Source of the DNA: Pseudoalteromonas aliena SW19
GTDB taxonomy: Bacteria; Pseudomonadota; Gammaproteobacteria; Enterobacterales; Alteromonadaceae
Direction of reading: 5' to 3'
DNA: 64,000 nucleotides
Assembly (NCBI RefSeq): GCF_014905615.1
Contig: NZ_AQGU01000025.1
Location: 744,001-808,000 of the forward strand
Shown here: positions 9,008-18,931 of the stretch, piece after piece
Layout: each line of letters begins with the position of its first letter
Numbering within the stretch: position 1 is the first letter of the stretch
Notes under the pieces: generated by a model
What the model saw: the letters and a program-made list of their open reading frames with translations, nothing else
Databases searched by the model: none
Told to the model about the DNA's origin: nothing
Translations under genes and position numbers: made by a program

Positions 9008-9934
9008 TTATTTAGCTGCATCAATTGAAGCGGCATCGTTTACTGAGCCACAGATCATTGCTTTATCGATTCGTTTTGCCAGCCCTGTTAGTACTTTACC
9101 AGGACCAAATTCGTAGCTTTGCGTTACACCTTGTGCAACTAATGCTTGTACTGTTTCAGTCCAGCGAACTGGGCTATAAAGCTGGCGTACTAGTGCATTT
9201 TTGATTGCATCAGCACAACACTCTGCTTTTACATCAACATTATTAATTACATCACACTTAGGTGTATTAAATGTTAAAGCGGCTAAATCAACAGCTAATT
9301 TATCAGCTGCTGGTTTCATTAATTCACAATGCGAAGGGACACTTACAGAAAGTGGTAGTGCACGTTTAGCACCAGCATCTTTACATGCTTGCGATGCTCT
9401 ATCTACTGCTGCTTTATGGCCTGCAATAACAACTTGGCCTGGGGAGTTGTAATTTACTGGAGAAACAACGTCGCCTTGGGCTGACGCGGCGCAAGCTGCT
9501 TTAATTTCTTCATCGCTTAAGCCAATTATTGCCGCCATTGAACCTATGCCAGCAGGGACTGCTTCTTGCATATACAAACCACGGTTTTCAACTAGTTTAA
9601 CCGCTTCGCTCAAGCTAATAACATCACTACATACCAGTGCTGAGTACTCTCCTAAGCTGTGGCCTGCCATAACAACGTCAGTATCAGGGTTTGCTGCTAA
9701 CCAATCACGATAAATAGCAACACTCGCTGTAAGTAAGGCTGGTTGAGTTCGATGAGTTTGATTTAGTTTTTCTTCTGGTCCATTAAGGACTAACTCTGCT
9801 AAGTCGTAACCCAGTGCATCAGATGCCTCAGCAAATGTTGCTTTAGCACTCTCTGAACTCTCTAGTAGCGCGTGTAACATGCCAACGCTTTGCGAGCCTT
9901 GACCTGGGAATAGAAGTGCAATTTTTTGTGCCAT
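9008..9934 (-). CDS. fabD: Malonyl-CoA:ACP transacylase
   Basis: FabD transfers malonyl groups from CoA to ACP, supplying the extender unit for fatty-acid synthesis. The 308-residue protein shows LLFPGQGSQSVGML at the N-terminus, the nucleophile serine in AGHSLGEYSAL (about residue 92) and the catalytic histidine in SVPSHCELM (about residue 200). It directly follows plsX; the usual fabH gene between them is missing. It is 11 bases upstream of fabG. Confidence 0.97.
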   Translation of the reverse strand: MAQKIALLFPGQGSQSVGMLHALLESSESAKATFAEASDALGYDLAELVLNGPEEKLNQTHRTQPALLTASVAIYRDWLAANPDTDVVMAGHSLGEYSALVCSDVISLSEAVKLVENRGLYMQEAVPAGIGSMAAIIGLSDEEIKAACAASAQGDVVSPVNYNSPGQVVIAGHKAAVDRASQACKDAGAKRALPLSVSVPSHCELMKPAADKLAVDLAALTFNTPKCDVINNVDVKAECCADAIKNALVRQLYSPVRWTETVQALVAQGVTQSYEFGPGKVLTGLAKRIDKAMICGSVNDAASIDAAK

Positions 9935-9986
9935 ACTTTGCTCTTTTTAATTAAACAAATAAATAATGAATTACACGGCACATCAA

Positions 9987-11027
9987 TTATTGATTGACCG
10001 CCGTGTCTTTAGAATGTGTTTTTTCGAAAATAGCAGCTATTTTATCAGGAAGTTGACGTTCAACTTCCTTAACTGCTTCATCGATTGCAGCTTGAAATGC
10101 TTTAGCGGAGGCATTTCCATGGCTTTTAACGACAATACCGCGCAATCCTACCAGAGAAGCACCGTTATACTGGTCGGGGTTCACCCTTTTATAGAGTTTT
10201 TTTATTATTGGACGCAACATAAACGCCAAACATTTGTATAAAATGTGTTTTTCGAGTGCTGCTGTAAACTTATTCATAATAAGCTTAGCAATACCTTCAC
10301 ATGTTTTAAGCGCAACATTACCAACAAATCCTTCGCATACAATTACATCAGCTTTACCTGTAAAAATATCGCTACCTTCACTGTAACCAATATAATTAAT
10401 GTAGGGGCTTTGCTGCATTAATTGTGCGGCCTGTTTAATATCATCATGGCCTTTAATGTCTTCAGCGCCGATATTTAATAAACTAACACGAGGGTTATCA
10501 GTGCCCAGAGCTTGCCCTGCCACTACAGAGCCCATAATGCCAAACTGATACAGCATTTCGGCGTCGCAATGTACATTAGCGCCCAAATCGAGCAAATATA
10601 CTGGGTTTTTACGCTCTGTGGGTACCGCTGAAATGAGTGCAGCACGTTTAACGCCTGGCAGCATTTTTAATACGTAGTGAGCCATAAAGAATAGCGCGCC
10701 CGTGTTACCAGAGCTGACACATGCTTGAGCCTCACCCGATTTAACTAAATCAAGGGCGACACGCATAGAAGAATCTTTTTTTGAACGCACAGCAATTGCA
10801 GGTTCGCATGCATTTGTGACAATTTCACTGCAATGACGAATTATAAGTCTTGGGTGAGATAAAGAATCGAGGGATTCGAGTTCTTTAGATATAACCTGTT
10901 CGTTACCACACAAAATGAGTGTTAAATTGGCATGAACATTTACCGCATGAACGGCAGCAGGAATAGATGAACGGGGGCCGTAATCGCCCCCCATCATATC
11001 TAACGCTATGGTTAGATGATTCAGCAT
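9987..11027 (-). CDS. plsX: Phosphate acyltransferase PlsX
   Basis: PlsX makes acyl-phosphate from acyl-ACP for phospholipid synthesis. The 346-residue protein has the typical N-terminus with [10 protein letters not shown] (about residues 9-18), [19 protein letters not shown] and the [15 protein letters not shown] segment. It follows rpmF, the conserved rpmF-plsX order. The next gene is fabD after 52 bases, where fabH would be expected. Confidence 0.96.
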   Translation of the reverse strand: MLNHLTIALDMMGGDYGPRSSIPAAVHAVNVHANLTLILCGNEQVISKELESLDSLSHPRLIIRHCSEIVTNACEPAIAVRSKKDSSMRVALDLVKSGEAQACVSSGNTGALFFMAHYVLKMLPGVKRAALISAVPTERKNPVYLLDLGANVHCDAEMLYQFGIMGSVVAGQALGTDNPRVSLLNIGAEDIKGHDDIKQAAQLMQQSPYINYIGYSEGSDIFTGKADVIVCEGFVGNVALKTCEGIAKLIMNKFTAALEKHILYKCLAFMLRPIIKKLYKRVNPDQYNGASLVGLRGIVVKSHGNASAKAFQAAIDEAVKEVERQLPDKIAAIFEKTHSKDTAVNQ

Positions 11028-11039
11028 ATAAGTAATCTC

Positions 11040-11210
11040 TTATTTAGAAATTACTTGAACGCCTTTGTAGTAACCATCTGCAGTCACATGGTGACGACGA
11101 TGAGTCTCACCAGATGTTTGATCTACAGTTAAAGTTGGACCACTGATCGCATCGTGTGAACGGCGCATGCCGCGTCTTGCACGAGACTTTTTGCTTTTTT
11201 GTACAGCCAT
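11040..11210 (-). CDS. rpmF: 50S ribosomal protein L32
   Basis: This short gene encodes 56 residues beginning [20 protein letters not shown] and ending [11 protein letters not shown], a full-length match to gammaproteobacterial L32. An AGGAGAAG ribosome site precedes the ATG at 11210. It lies 9 bases downstream of yceD and 12 bases upstream of plsX, the conserved yceD-rpmF-plsX order, and is part of the large ribosomal subunit. Confidence 0.96.
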   Translation of the reverse strand: MAVQKSKKSRARRGMRRSHDAISGPTLTVDQTSGETHRRHHVTADGYYKGVQVISK

Positions 11211-11219
11211 AGTCTTCTC

Positions 11220-11744
11220 CTAAGAATCTTTCTTAAGTTGTTTCAAAATATCAAATGGATTAGGTTTATCATCTTCCGCCTTTAAAACACCAAAGCTGGC
11301 AGGCTTTGCTGAATAACTGCATGAAGCTTCGTTGTGGGTAGCCACTAATGGAATTGCTAAAATCAGTTCATCTTCAATTAAATTAAAGATGTTAACTTCA
11401 CCATTTTCATCAAGTGCTACTTCATCGTAGTCTTCTGGAAAAATATCTAACTCAGTATCTTCACCTACTGGTGAATATACAAAGTCTTGAACCAAATCCA
11501 ACCCTAAATCACCATTACAACGTTGACAAATCACAGTTACGTGTGTGGACAAATTGCCTCTAATCACAGCGAAACCTTGATCGTCGTTTTTGCAATGAAT
11601 TTTTACCGCTATTTCACCTACTTCTTCCTGCACAACTTTCTCTAAACGAGTAAGTTTTTCAAGCGGTACAATTCCGTCATACTTTAAACGGTGCTGCGCT
11701 GCTTTGCCTGGATGAAGAGTGATGGGAATTTTCACCTTTTGCAT
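11220..11744 (-). CDS. yceD: DUF177 protein YceD (23S rRNA accumulation protein)
   Basis: The 174-residue acidic protein is the DUF177 family member that precedes rpmF in most bacteria. Family members are linked to 23S rRNA and large-subunit assembly. It has the VICQRCNGDL segment near residue 75, EVALDENGEVN, and the DELILAIPLVATH segment followed by a conserved cysteine. It is the first gene of the minus-strand operon and is divergent from maf; the shared 131-base gap should hold both promoters. Confidence 0.93.
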   Translation of the reverse strand: MQKVKIPITLHPGKAAQHRLKYDGIVPLEKLTRLEKVVQEEVGEIAVKIHCKNDDQGFAVIRGNLSTHVTVICQRCNGDLGLDLVQDFVYSPVGEDTELDIFPEDYDEVALDENGEVNIFNLIEDELILAIPLVATHNEASCSYSAKPASFGVLKAEDDKPNPFDILKQLKKDS

Positions 11745-11878
11745 AGGGGCTGCATCATATAGATAGTTAGTTTGTTAGTCAAAGTAAAAAACCATTTTTA
11801 CTTGGTTTTTAACGTGTTTTACTCACGGATCTGATTTATCCTAACTCAATCTTATTTATCGCAGGAAAACAATCCGTG

Positions 11879-12475
11879 ATGCACCCACTTATATTAGCGT
11901 CAAGCTCGCCTTTTAGGCAGTCTTTATTACAAAAATTTAATTTACCATTTGAAACATTTTCACCAGACGTTGACGAGTCTGCGCACAAAGGCGAAACCCC
12001 CACAGAACTAGTTAAACGTTTAAGTGAATTAAAAGCATCTGCTGCTAATAAATACTTTAACAAAGGCTTAGCTATTGGGTCAGACCAAGTCGCAGTGTTT
12101 AATAATCAAATTTTAGGTAAACCACACAATAAGCAAAATGCCATAAAACAACTAAATTTATTTAGCGGTCATACTGTAACATTTTTAACAGGGCTTTGTG
12201 TTTACGATATTGTAACTGGCGCCAAAAAAACCTGTGTTGAACCTTTTGATGTTACATTTAAAACACTCAATGACGCACAAATTAGTGCTTATTGTGATGC
12301 AGAGCAGCCATATAACTGTGCTGGCAGCTTTAAAAGTGAAGGGTTGGGGATCTGTTTGTTTGAAAGGTTAAGCGGAGACGATCCTAACAGCCTAATCGGT
12401 TTACCATTAATTAAACTCAGCCAATTACTGGCTGAGTTTGGTGTTGATGTACTAACCGCTCAAAACAAGTTCTAG
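11879..12475 (+). CDS. yceF: Maf-family nucleotide pyrophosphatase (YceF type)
   Basis: Maf/YceF hydrolyses modified nucleoside triphosphates; the YceF subgroup prefers 7-methyl-GTP. The roughly 198-residue protein shows LILASSSPFRQ at the N-terminus, DVDES, the catalytic GSDQVAVF (about residue 68), and YNCAGSFKSEGLG. A GTG at 11876 is an alternative start; both lie downstream of an AGGA site. It is divergent from yceD-rpmF as in E. coli. Its stop codon is inside the target duplication of the repeat element that follows. Confidence 0.93.
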   Translation: MHPLILASSSPFRQSLLQKFNLPFETFSPDVDESAHKGETPTELVKRLSELKASAANKYFNKGLAIGSDQVAVFNNQILGKPHNKQNAIKQLNLFSGHTVTFLTGLCVYDIVTGAKKTCVEPFDVTFKTLNDAQISAYCDAEQPYNCAGSFKSEGLGICLFERLSGDDPNSLIGLPLIKLSQLLAEFGVDVLTAQNKF

Positions 12476-12478
12476 TTA

Positions 12479-12672
12479 ACCTGAACTCTGGTTAAGATAT
12501 TTACTAATATATTGAATCATAGTGATATTTAAATTTATTTTTCTCTAGCCAGAAATTTTCAGTGAAAACAAGGCGAGCTTACGCGTCAATAGCGGACCTA
12601 TTACAAATAAATTCAACGTAGTTAGCGCTGAAAATAGCAGCTTGAGATAGATTTATTATCCAGAGCTCAGGT
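12479..12672. repeat. 194-bp IS982-like MITE (family B)
   Basis: Terminal inverted repeats ACCTGAACTCTGG (left) and ACCTGAGCTCTGG (complement of right) bound a non-coding 194-base element. It is flanked by a 6-base direct repeat TAGTTA (12473-12478 and 12673-12678). The ends resemble those of the IS982-type element at 50728-51714, whose transposase could mobilise it. The left target duplicate contains the maf stop codon. Confidence 0.7.
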
Positions 12673-12684
12673 TAGTTAAATAAA

Positions 12685-13653
12685 TTAGCCAAGTAATACC
12701 TGTTGCAGCTGCAGATAGTTATCTACGGTTGCAATAGGGTCAAGCTCATTTAGCTGCTGAGCGCTGTGTACGCCCATCGTTACACCAATTCTATCCATGC
12801 CAGCAGCTTTTGCCATTGTCATGTCTATTTGAGTGTCACCAATCATTACAGCATCTTGGGCGCTTAAGCCAAGCTCTTCAAGCAACTGATGCAGCATATC
12901 TGGAGAGGGCTTTGACTATGCTTGTTCGCGTTGCACTAAAAAAATGGCGTAACTGGCTTTGGTCAAGTAAACGATCTAACCCACCTCGACCTTTACCTGT
13001 TGCAACCGCTAAAACAGTGCCCTGCTCTTTTAAAGCGCTTAATACACTAGGGCGTGTTGACCTTTCGTGATTAATTTTGCAGCAGACTGTTTGGTATTTA
13101 GGCAAGGCAGAGCCTATGTCGTGTGGTTATTCCCCATAAATAGGTGATAACACAGCATAAATGCCAAACATGCGCTGCCCTTTGGGTTCTTTCTAGGGAC
13201 GATTAACTCTTTGTTGCTCGGTTTTTACTTATTCTTACAGGGATGTAAGCCATTAGAGTAACGCAGGAGCAGTTACCGAGCCCACTAGGTTACAAACCTC
13301 GCGCCGCGATTTAATCGCCCCTAGATTGAACAAATTTCAATCCACAAAGGTCAACACGCCCTAGCAACATCGTCAAATACAGGAGTAGGAGTGATATCCA
13401 CACTGTATTGGTGTTTATACCCTGTAATTAACGCTTCATGTTGTGCTGTATGCGCTGGAAATAAAACATCTATTGCTTTATCAAGCGACAGGCCAATAAT
13501 GTTTTTGATTGCGTCATCACCTGGTGGTGTGATGCTAAGCAATTCGGCACTATTGCGGATACAGTTCACTATTTTAGTGACCGAATCCATAATAGTGCCG
13601 TCCCAATCAAAAATAACAAGCTTATATTTTTTAACGGGAGTTATCGCAATCAC
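12685..13653 (-). pseudogene. HAD-superfamily phosphatase, disrupted
   Basis: Three fragments of one HAD phosphatase (phosphoglycolate-phosphatase-like) are visible. The N-terminal part (13351-13653) has the nucleophile motif VIFDWDGTIMDS. The middle (about 12925-13049) has VLAVATGKGRGG. The C-terminal part (12685-12920) has SKPSPDML and MIGDTQIDMTMA. A 312-bp element sits between the first two; removing it and one TA copy rejoins the reading frame as FDDVASVLSALKEQG. A second lesion, a one- or two-base indel near 12915-12925, shifts the frame before SKPSPDML. The start overlaps the rluC stop by 4 bases. Confidence 0.88.
13050..13361. mobile_element. 312-bp MITE (family A, copy 1) inside the HAD gene
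   Basis: Perfect 16-bp terminal inverted repeats GGGCGTGTTGACCTTT are flanked by a TA target duplication (13048-13049 and 13362-13363), as seen with IS630/Tc1-mariner-type elements. There is no transposase gene. Compared with copy 2 (25732-25995) it is nearly identical but holds about 48 extra bases around 13232-13279. It disrupts the HAD phosphatase gene. Confidence 0.85.
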
Positions 13654-14609
13654 AGTTTTGCATCTCGTAATTTTAGTAATGTATTTTTAAGCGTTTTGTC
13701 TAGTGGTGCCTCAATACGCATGGTTGTTTCGTTTTTAGGGTGATAAAAACTTAAATCATGGGCGTGTAAAAACAAGCGATTTAAACCGACTTTACGCATA
13801 GATTCATCAAACCCCTGATCGCCATACTTATCATCGCACGCTATTGGGTGACCTTTACATTGCGTATGCACACGAATTTGGTGCGTGCGCCCTGTAACCG
13901 GCGATGCTTGTACTAATGAGCAATCATTAAAACGCTCAAGTACTTTAAAGCGAGTATGCGAAGGTTTACCTTCAGTGTTATCTACGCGTACTACGCGCTC
14001 ACCCGATTTAAGTGTATTTTTACGCAGCCCTTCGGTTACATTCTTCGTTTTAGAGTCCCACTGCCCTTCTACAAGCGCCCAATAGTTTTTTTCCATAGTT
14101 TTTTCACGAAGTTGCTCATGCAATGCTGTTAACACTGAACGACGCTTCGCTATCAGTAAACAACCCGATGTATCACGGTCAAGCCTATGAACTAGCTCAA
14201 GGCTACGCTCCTCTGGGCGAAGTGCGCGCAAAGCTTCTATTAAGCCATAACTTAAACCACTGCCGCCATGGACGGCCATACCTGATGGTTTATTAATAAC
14301 AATAAGGTATTTATCCTCAAATAATATATCGTTTTCTAAGCGCGTTACTTTATCGAGTTTTGAAGGTACAAACTCTTCGCGTTCAGCCACTCTAATCGGC
14401 GCAATACGCAGTACATCATCAAGTTGCAGCTTATACACAGGCTTAATGCGTTTTTTATTAACTCGCACCTCGCCTTTACGCAATAGTTTATAAATAGCGC
14501 TTTTAGGCACCCCTTTTAAATGGGTAATAAGAAAGTTATCAATTCGTTGACCTAAATGGTCCTCATTGATTGTGACATAAGTTACTTGTAAGTCGTTTTT
14601 TTCTGACAT
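13650..14609 (-). CDS. rluC: 23S rRNA pseudouridine synthase RluC
   Basis: RluC makes pseudouridines in 23S rRNA (positions 955, 2504 and 2580 in E. coli). The 319-residue protein has an N-terminal S4 RNA-binding domain (about residues 15-75, with GQRIDNFL and VRVNKKRIKP) and the catalytic HRLDRDTSGCLLIAK motif with its aspartate near residue 145. RTHQIRVH follows near residue 245. It is divergent from rne, as in E. coli, and its last codons overlap the broken HAD gene. Confidence 0.96.
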   Translation of the reverse strand: MSEKNDLQVTYVTINEDHLGQRIDNFLITHLKGVPKSAIYKLLRKGEVRVNKKRIKPVYKLQLDDVLRIAPIRVAEREEFVPSKLDKVTRLENDILFEDKYLIVINKPSGMAVHGGSGLSYGLIEALRALRPEERSLELVHRLDRDTSGCLLIAKRRSVLTALHEQLREKTMEKNYWALVEGQWDSKTKNVTEGLRKNTLKSGERVVRVDNTEGKPSHTRFKVLERFNDCSLVQASPVTGRTHQIRVHTQCKGHPIACDDKYGDQGFDESMRKVGLNRLFLHAHDLSFYHPKNETTMRIEAPLDKTLKNTLLKLRDAKL

Positions 14610-15377
14610 TGCCTAATCACTAATTTAAGTAAAATAATTTAGTTGCTAACACTGTAATAATAGTGGGATAATCAGCAGCGCAAATATTTAGTATTTGCAA
14701 ATAACAACGGTGCTTTTTAACACATTAAAACATTCGTGATGCACATTCTGGGTAGCCGATCATACAGATCCGAGTTAAGTTTTCCAAAGCTTTTATACAT
14801 ACCTAGTAAACACGTGCGATCAATTAACAGCAATGCGCGTAATATATTGCTGGTTAAGTTTGAACATGAAGCGACTTTTAACGTGATAGAAAAAGCAATG
14901 AACAGATAATTTGTCTGATAGTGACGACGTGACAACACGTCGTTCAGAATCTGCTCAATTATTGTAGTGCCGTATAGCAGCTTATTTAGAACTAAAAAAA
15001 TCTAATAAATAAGCGTTCATTAACATTGGCAGTGACTTTGCTTATAAAATAACGATTAACACTACATGAAATGTGTATTGTTAAACTATTTAATGAGCCC
15101 AACACGCCTAATATGAATGATATTTAGTAAGATTAATATGACAGGCCGACTTCTGGGTAAAATGTAAAGCAGCTGAAAAGCCGACATTTTTACACCATTA
15201 AGAATTTAATAGCGTGACTACGCACTATTGTTTGCCACCATTAAAATACTGCATACGAAAATACAGAGCCGTTCCGTTAAAGACCCAGTCGTGAGGCTGC
15301 ATATTCTAAAAACCGGAACAACTGAACAGGCGAGAAAACATCGTCATGTCAGCGACATAAACTAGTAGAGTAATAAT
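14610..15377. other. Intergenic region between rluC and rne, including the rne leader
   Basis: This 768-base gap separates the divergent rluC and rne genes and should hold both promoters. A plus-strand 56-codon frame at 14739-14909 lacks a ribosome site and a recognisable product, so it is not called. The right part is probably the long rne 5' leader; see the separate entry. No insertion sequence, tRNA or terminator was recognised. Confidence 0.6.
15265..15358 (+). promoter_or_regulatory. Candidate structured 5' leader of rne
   Basis: In E. coli the rne mRNA has a long 5' leader whose hairpins let RNase E regulate its own transcript. Here the bases before the start include a possible GTTCCG/CGGAAC pairing around a GC-rich internal segment, and a short ATGTC-AGC-GACAT hairpin about 20 bases before the ATG. 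The homology to the E. coli element is positional and inferred; the fold was not computed. Confidence 0.35.
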
Positions 15378-18300
15378 ATGAAACGTATGCTAATCAATGC
15401 AACGCAGCAAGAAGAAATGCGTGTAGCACTGGTTGACGGCCAGCGCCTATATGATTTAGATATAGAGAGCCCAGGTCACGAACAGAAAAAAGCGAATATT
15501 TACAAAGGTAAAATTACTCGCATTGAACCATCTCTTGAAGCCGCATTTGTTGATTACGGTGCTGATCGTCATGGTTTCCTTCCGCTAAAAGAAATTGCCC
15601 GTACTTATTTTCCTGCAGGTTACACTTTCCATGGTCGCCCGAATATTCGTGACGTGATCAAAGAAGGTCAAGAAGTAATCGTACAAGTAGATAAAGAAGA
15701 GCGTGGCCAAAAAGGCGCTGCGTTAACAACCTTTATCAGTGTTGCCGGTAGCTATTTAGTACTTATGCCAAACAACCCTCGTGCTGGCGGTATTTCACGT
15801 CGTATTGAAGGGGATGAACGTACTGAGCTTAAAGAAGCGCTTAATCGTTTAGAACTCCCTAAAGGAATGGGCTTAATTGTTCGTACCGCTGGTGTTGGTA
15901 AATCGTTTGAAGAACTAAATTACGATTTGAAAGCACTATTAGTCCACTGGGAAGCAATTAGACTTGCTGCTGAAAGTGCTAAAGCGCCGTTTTTGATCCA
16001 TCAAGAAAGTAACGTTATATTCCGTGCAATTCGCGATTATCTACGCCGTGACATTGGTGAGATTTTAATTGATAAACCACGTGTTTTTGAAGAAGCGCAA
16101 GCGCACATTGAACGTTTCCGTCCTGATTTTATGAGCCGCGTTAAGCTTTATCAAGGTGACACACCATTATTCACCCATTACCAGATTGAAAGCCAAATAG
16201 AATCTGCGTTTCAACGTGAAGTACGCTTACCATCAGGTGGTTCTATTGTAATTGACCCTACCGAAGCGCTAACGTCTATCGATATTAACTCGTCTAAAGC
16301 AACAAAAGGCGGCGATATCGAAGAAACAGCTCTTAACACTAACTTAGAAGCTGCTGACGAAATTGCGCGCCAATTACGTCTGCGTGATTTAGGGGGTTTA
16401 ATTGTAATCGACTTTATCGATATGACGCCTCCACGCCATCAGCGTGAAGTAGAAAATCGTTTAAAAGATGCTGTTCGCCCAGACCGTGCTCGCGTTCAAA
16501 TTGGTAAAATATCTCGCTTTGGTTTACTTGAAATGTCGCGTCAACGCTTACGCCCTTCATTGGGTGAAGCGAGTCAAGGACCATGCCCTCGTTGTAGTGG
16601 TCAAGGAACGATTCGTTCTAACGAGTCAATCGCACTATCTATCCTTCGTTTAATTGAAGAAGAAGCGATTAAAGACAATACCACACAAGTAAATGCACAA
16701 GTGCCTGTTGCTGTTGCCGCTTATTTATTAAATGAGCAACGCCGTAGCGTTCACCGCATCGAAAAGCAACATAACTGTGACGTAGTGATTATTCCTAATC
16801 AACATATGGAAACACCACACTACGAAGTAATGCGTTTACGCAAAGACGAAACGATTGAAACTGTTAGCTATGGACAAGTTGTTGCTCCAGAAGCTGAAAC
16901 GTTTGAAATGTCGAGAACACCCATTGCAGCTGTGCGTGAAGAACCAATGTTAAAAGGCGTTGTTATGCCTTCTACACCAGCGCCTCAAGCAGCACCAGCC
17001 GCAATAGCTACTCCAACTGTCGCTAGTTCAAAAGCGCAAAGTGGGTTATTAGACACTATCGCGAAATGGTTTAAATCACTCTTTGCTAGCGAAAGCGAAG
17101 AAGAGAAAAAAGAAGCCGCTGAAAAGTTACAGCAAGAAGAAGCGCGTAACAATAAGAACCGTGGTAATGATAATCGTCGTCGTAATAATAACCAACGTCG
17201 TCGTAATAACCCGCGTTCAAAGCCTCGTGCAGAACGTGCAACGAATGAAGAAGACGTTAAAACAGACTCTGTGGCTGCAACTAACGAGAATCAGGAAAGA
17301 AGCGAAAATCGCAATAAGCGTCGTCGTAATCCTAATTCACGCAAACGACCAGAGCACAAAACTGAAGATAAAGACCAAGTAAAAACTGATGCTCCAGTAA
17401 AAGTTACGGAGAAAGTTGAAGTAGAGTCTAAGTCAGCGCCAGCGCAAGAAACTAAGGAACAAAAACCTAAGGTTCGTCGTCAACGTCGTAATTTACGTAA
17501 GAAAGTACGCTTAGAAGACGAAAATGCTGAGCAAGTGCAGTCAACTGTTCAAGCTCCTGAGCAAGTACTAGAGAAAGAAGAAAAAACACAAGTTCAACCG
17601 CAAGCACCTGCTGTAGAAAAGCAACAACAGGCACCAGCTGAAAAAGCGGCGCACATTAAAGAAGAAATAGTAGAGATTGAATCTAACGATGACACTGTAT
17701 CTACTGACGAAGAGCAAGAGCCAACACGTACGCGTTCGCGCCGCTCTCCTCGTCATCTTCGTGCATCAGGTCAGCGTCGCCGTCGCCCTGAAGGTGAAAA
17801 CTCTGAAAACAAATCAGACGAAGCGCCTGCATTTGTGCCAGTAGCAGATCAAGCTGCAGCCGAATATGAAGCCGAACTTAAAGCTAAAGCGCAAGAAACA
17901 GCTGTTGATGCTTCTGAAAAAGTTGAACAAGCAATTGCCGTAGAAGACTTAGCGAAAGTGGAAACTCCAGTAGTGACTGAAGAACCAGCTAAAGTTGAAA
18001 CGCCAGTAGTGACTGAAGAGCCAGCTAAAGTTGAAACGCCAGTAGTAACTGAAGAGCCAGCTAAAGTTGAAGCATCTGTAGTAACTGAACAGCCAGCTAA
18101 AGTTGAAACACCAGTAACAACTGAACAGCCAGCTAAAGTTGAAGCACCTGTAGTAACTGAACAGCCAGCTAAAGTTGAAACCCCAGTAGTAACTGAGCAG
18201 CCAGCTAAAGTTGAAACGCCAGTAGTAACTGAACAGCCAGCTAAAGTTGAAATGCCAGTGGTAACTGAACAGCCAGCTAAAGTTGAAACGCCAGTAGTAA

Positions 18301-18614
18301 CTGAACAGCCAGCTAAAGTTGAAACGCCAGTAGTAACTGAGCAGCCAGCTAAAGTTGAAACGCCAGTAGTAACTGAGCAGCCAGCTAAAGCTGAGAAATC
18401 AGCACCGCATGTTAAAACAGTTGTTACTCAAGGATCAGCAAGTGCGCCAATGGTACAGCCAACTCCAGTGACTGATAGCGAAGTAAAGCATATCTCTGTT
18501 GCTATGGCTCATGACAAACGTGAACTAGTGCCAGATAGTGGGTTACGTGCAGGTTCCATCAAGCCTGCTGGTCGTGCAAGCGCTGCAATGACTAAAACAA
18601 TGAGTGTTGATTAG
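15378..18614 (+). CDS. rne: Ribonuclease E
   Basis: RNase E is the main endonuclease for mRNA decay and rRNA/tRNA processing and scaffolds the degradosome. The 1078-residue protein starts [20 protein letters not shown]. It has an S1 domain (about residues 37-120), the catalytic region with [12 protein letters not shown] and [11 protein letters not shown] (aspartates near 304 and 347), and the zinc-link CPRCSGQG near residue 404. A hydrophobic WFKSLF segment near 570 may be the membrane anchor. Arginine-rich stretches follow, then twelve 12-residue repeats (about 859-1002). The C-terminal [18 protein letters not shown] piece resembles the degradosome partner-binding end. Confidence 0.96.
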   Translation: MKRMLINATQQEEMRVALVDGQRLYDLDIESPGHEQKKANIYKGKITRIEPSLEAAFVDYGADRHGFLPLKEIARTYFPAGYTFHGRPNIRDVIKEGQEVIVQVDKEERGQKGAALTTFISVAGSYLVLMPNNPRAGGISRRIEGDERTELKEALNRLELPKGMGLIVRTAGVGKSFEELNYDLKALLVHWEAIRLAAESAKAPFLIHQESNVIFRAIRDYLRRDIGEILIDKPRVFEEAQAHIERFRPDFMSRVKLYQGDTPLFTHYQIESQIESAFQREVRLPSGGSIVIDPTEALTSIDINSSKATKGGDIEETALNTNLEAADEIARQLRLRDLGGLIVIDFIDMTPPRHQREVENRLKDAVRPDRARVQIGKISRFGLLEMSRQRLRPSLGEASQGPCPRCSGQGTIRSNESIALSILRLIEEEAIKDNTTQVNAQVPVAVAAYLLNEQRRSVHRIEKQHNCDVVIIPNQHMETPHYEVMRLRKDETIETVSYGQVVAPEAETFEMSRTPIAAVREEPMLKGVVMPSTPAPQAAPAAIATPTVASSKAQSGLLDTIAKWFKSLFASESEEEKKEAAEKLQQEEARNNKNRGNDNRRRNNNQRRRNNPRSKPRAERATNEEDVKTDSVAATNENQERSENRNKRRRNPNSRKRPEHKTEDKDQVKTDAPVKVTEKVEVESKSAPAQETKEQKPKVRRQRRNLRKKVRLEDENAEQVQSTVQAPEQVLEKEEKTQVQPQAPAVEKQQQAPAEKAAHIKEEIVEIESNDDTVSTDEEQEPTRTRSRRSPRHLRASGQRRRRPEGENSENKSDEAPAFVPVADQAAAEYEAELKAKAQETAVDASEKVEQAIAVEDLAKVETPVVTEEPAKVETPVVTEEPAKVETPVVTEEPAKVEASVVTEQPAKVETPVTTEQPAKVEAPVVTEQPAKVETPVVTEQPAKVETPVVTEQPAKVEMPVVTEQPAKVETPVVTEQPAKVETPVVTEQPAKVETPVVTEQPAKAEKSAPHVKTVVTQGSASAPMVQPTPVTDSEVKHISVAMAHDKRELVPDSGLRAGSIKPAGRASAAMTKTMSVD
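17952..18383 (+). repeat. Twelve 36-bp tandem repeats inside rne
   Basis: The stretch is exactly 432 bases, twelve copies of a 36-base unit coding for [12 protein letters not shown] or close variants (TEEP in the first three copies, EASV, EAPV, EMPV and VTTE substitutions elsewhere). It lies in the disordered C-terminal part of RNase E. The near-identity of neighbouring copies points to recent expansion and likely length variation between strains. Confidence 0.95.
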
Positions 18615-18630
18615 TAATTAGTACTCATTA

Positions 18631-18668
18631 AAAAGCCCCGCTATTTAATAAATAGCGGGGCTTTTTTG
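18631..18668 (+). terminator. Rho-independent terminator after rne
   Basis: AAAAGCCCCGCTATTT and its complement AAATAGCGGGGCTTTTTT form a long GC-rich stem followed by six T, 17 bases after the rne stop. This is a strong intrinsic terminator. Confidence 0.95.
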
Positions 18669-18875
18669 TTTAAATACCTAAAAGTTTCACTTACAAAATA
18701 TTAAACACATAGAAGCGATGCTTTACGCCTACAGCCACAATTTAACACCCTGCATAATCCCAACTTATGAACACACACTTGTAGACACGCAACTTGTTGG
18801 CGTGACGGGCAACGCCCGTAATCACTAATAATACCAACCAGCATAAAATGATAAACCAGAACAAGTACAGCGTAT

Positions 18876-18901
18876 AAAAAACGCGATATAAATATCGCGT
18901 T
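18876..18901 (-). terminator. Terminator after yejK
   Basis: The stem AACGCGATAT/ATATCGCGTT is followed on the minus strand by a T-run (18876-18881). It lies 31 bases beyond the yejK stop. The remaining bases between this and the rne terminator show only a short ACGGGC/GCCCGT hairpin at 18803-18817 of unknown role. Confidence 0.8.
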
Positions 18902-18931
18902 CTTAAATCAACTTTCTGCTAAATCAAAAAA

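Noticed and set aside
14739..14909. 56-codon plus-strand frame between rluC and rne
   Set aside because: No ribosome site, no recognisable product, and it lies in a long leader region; kept only as a note.
17952..18383. Regular repeats considered as a CRISPR array
   Set aside because: Units are contiguous without spacers and keep the rne reading frame.
18803..18817. ACGGGC/GCCCGT hairpin between rne and yejK
   Set aside because: Too short and isolated to assign; both flanking genes already have terminators.
18826..18845. ATACCAACCAGCATAA resembling a family-C repeat end
   Set aside because: No matching opposite end was found nearby.
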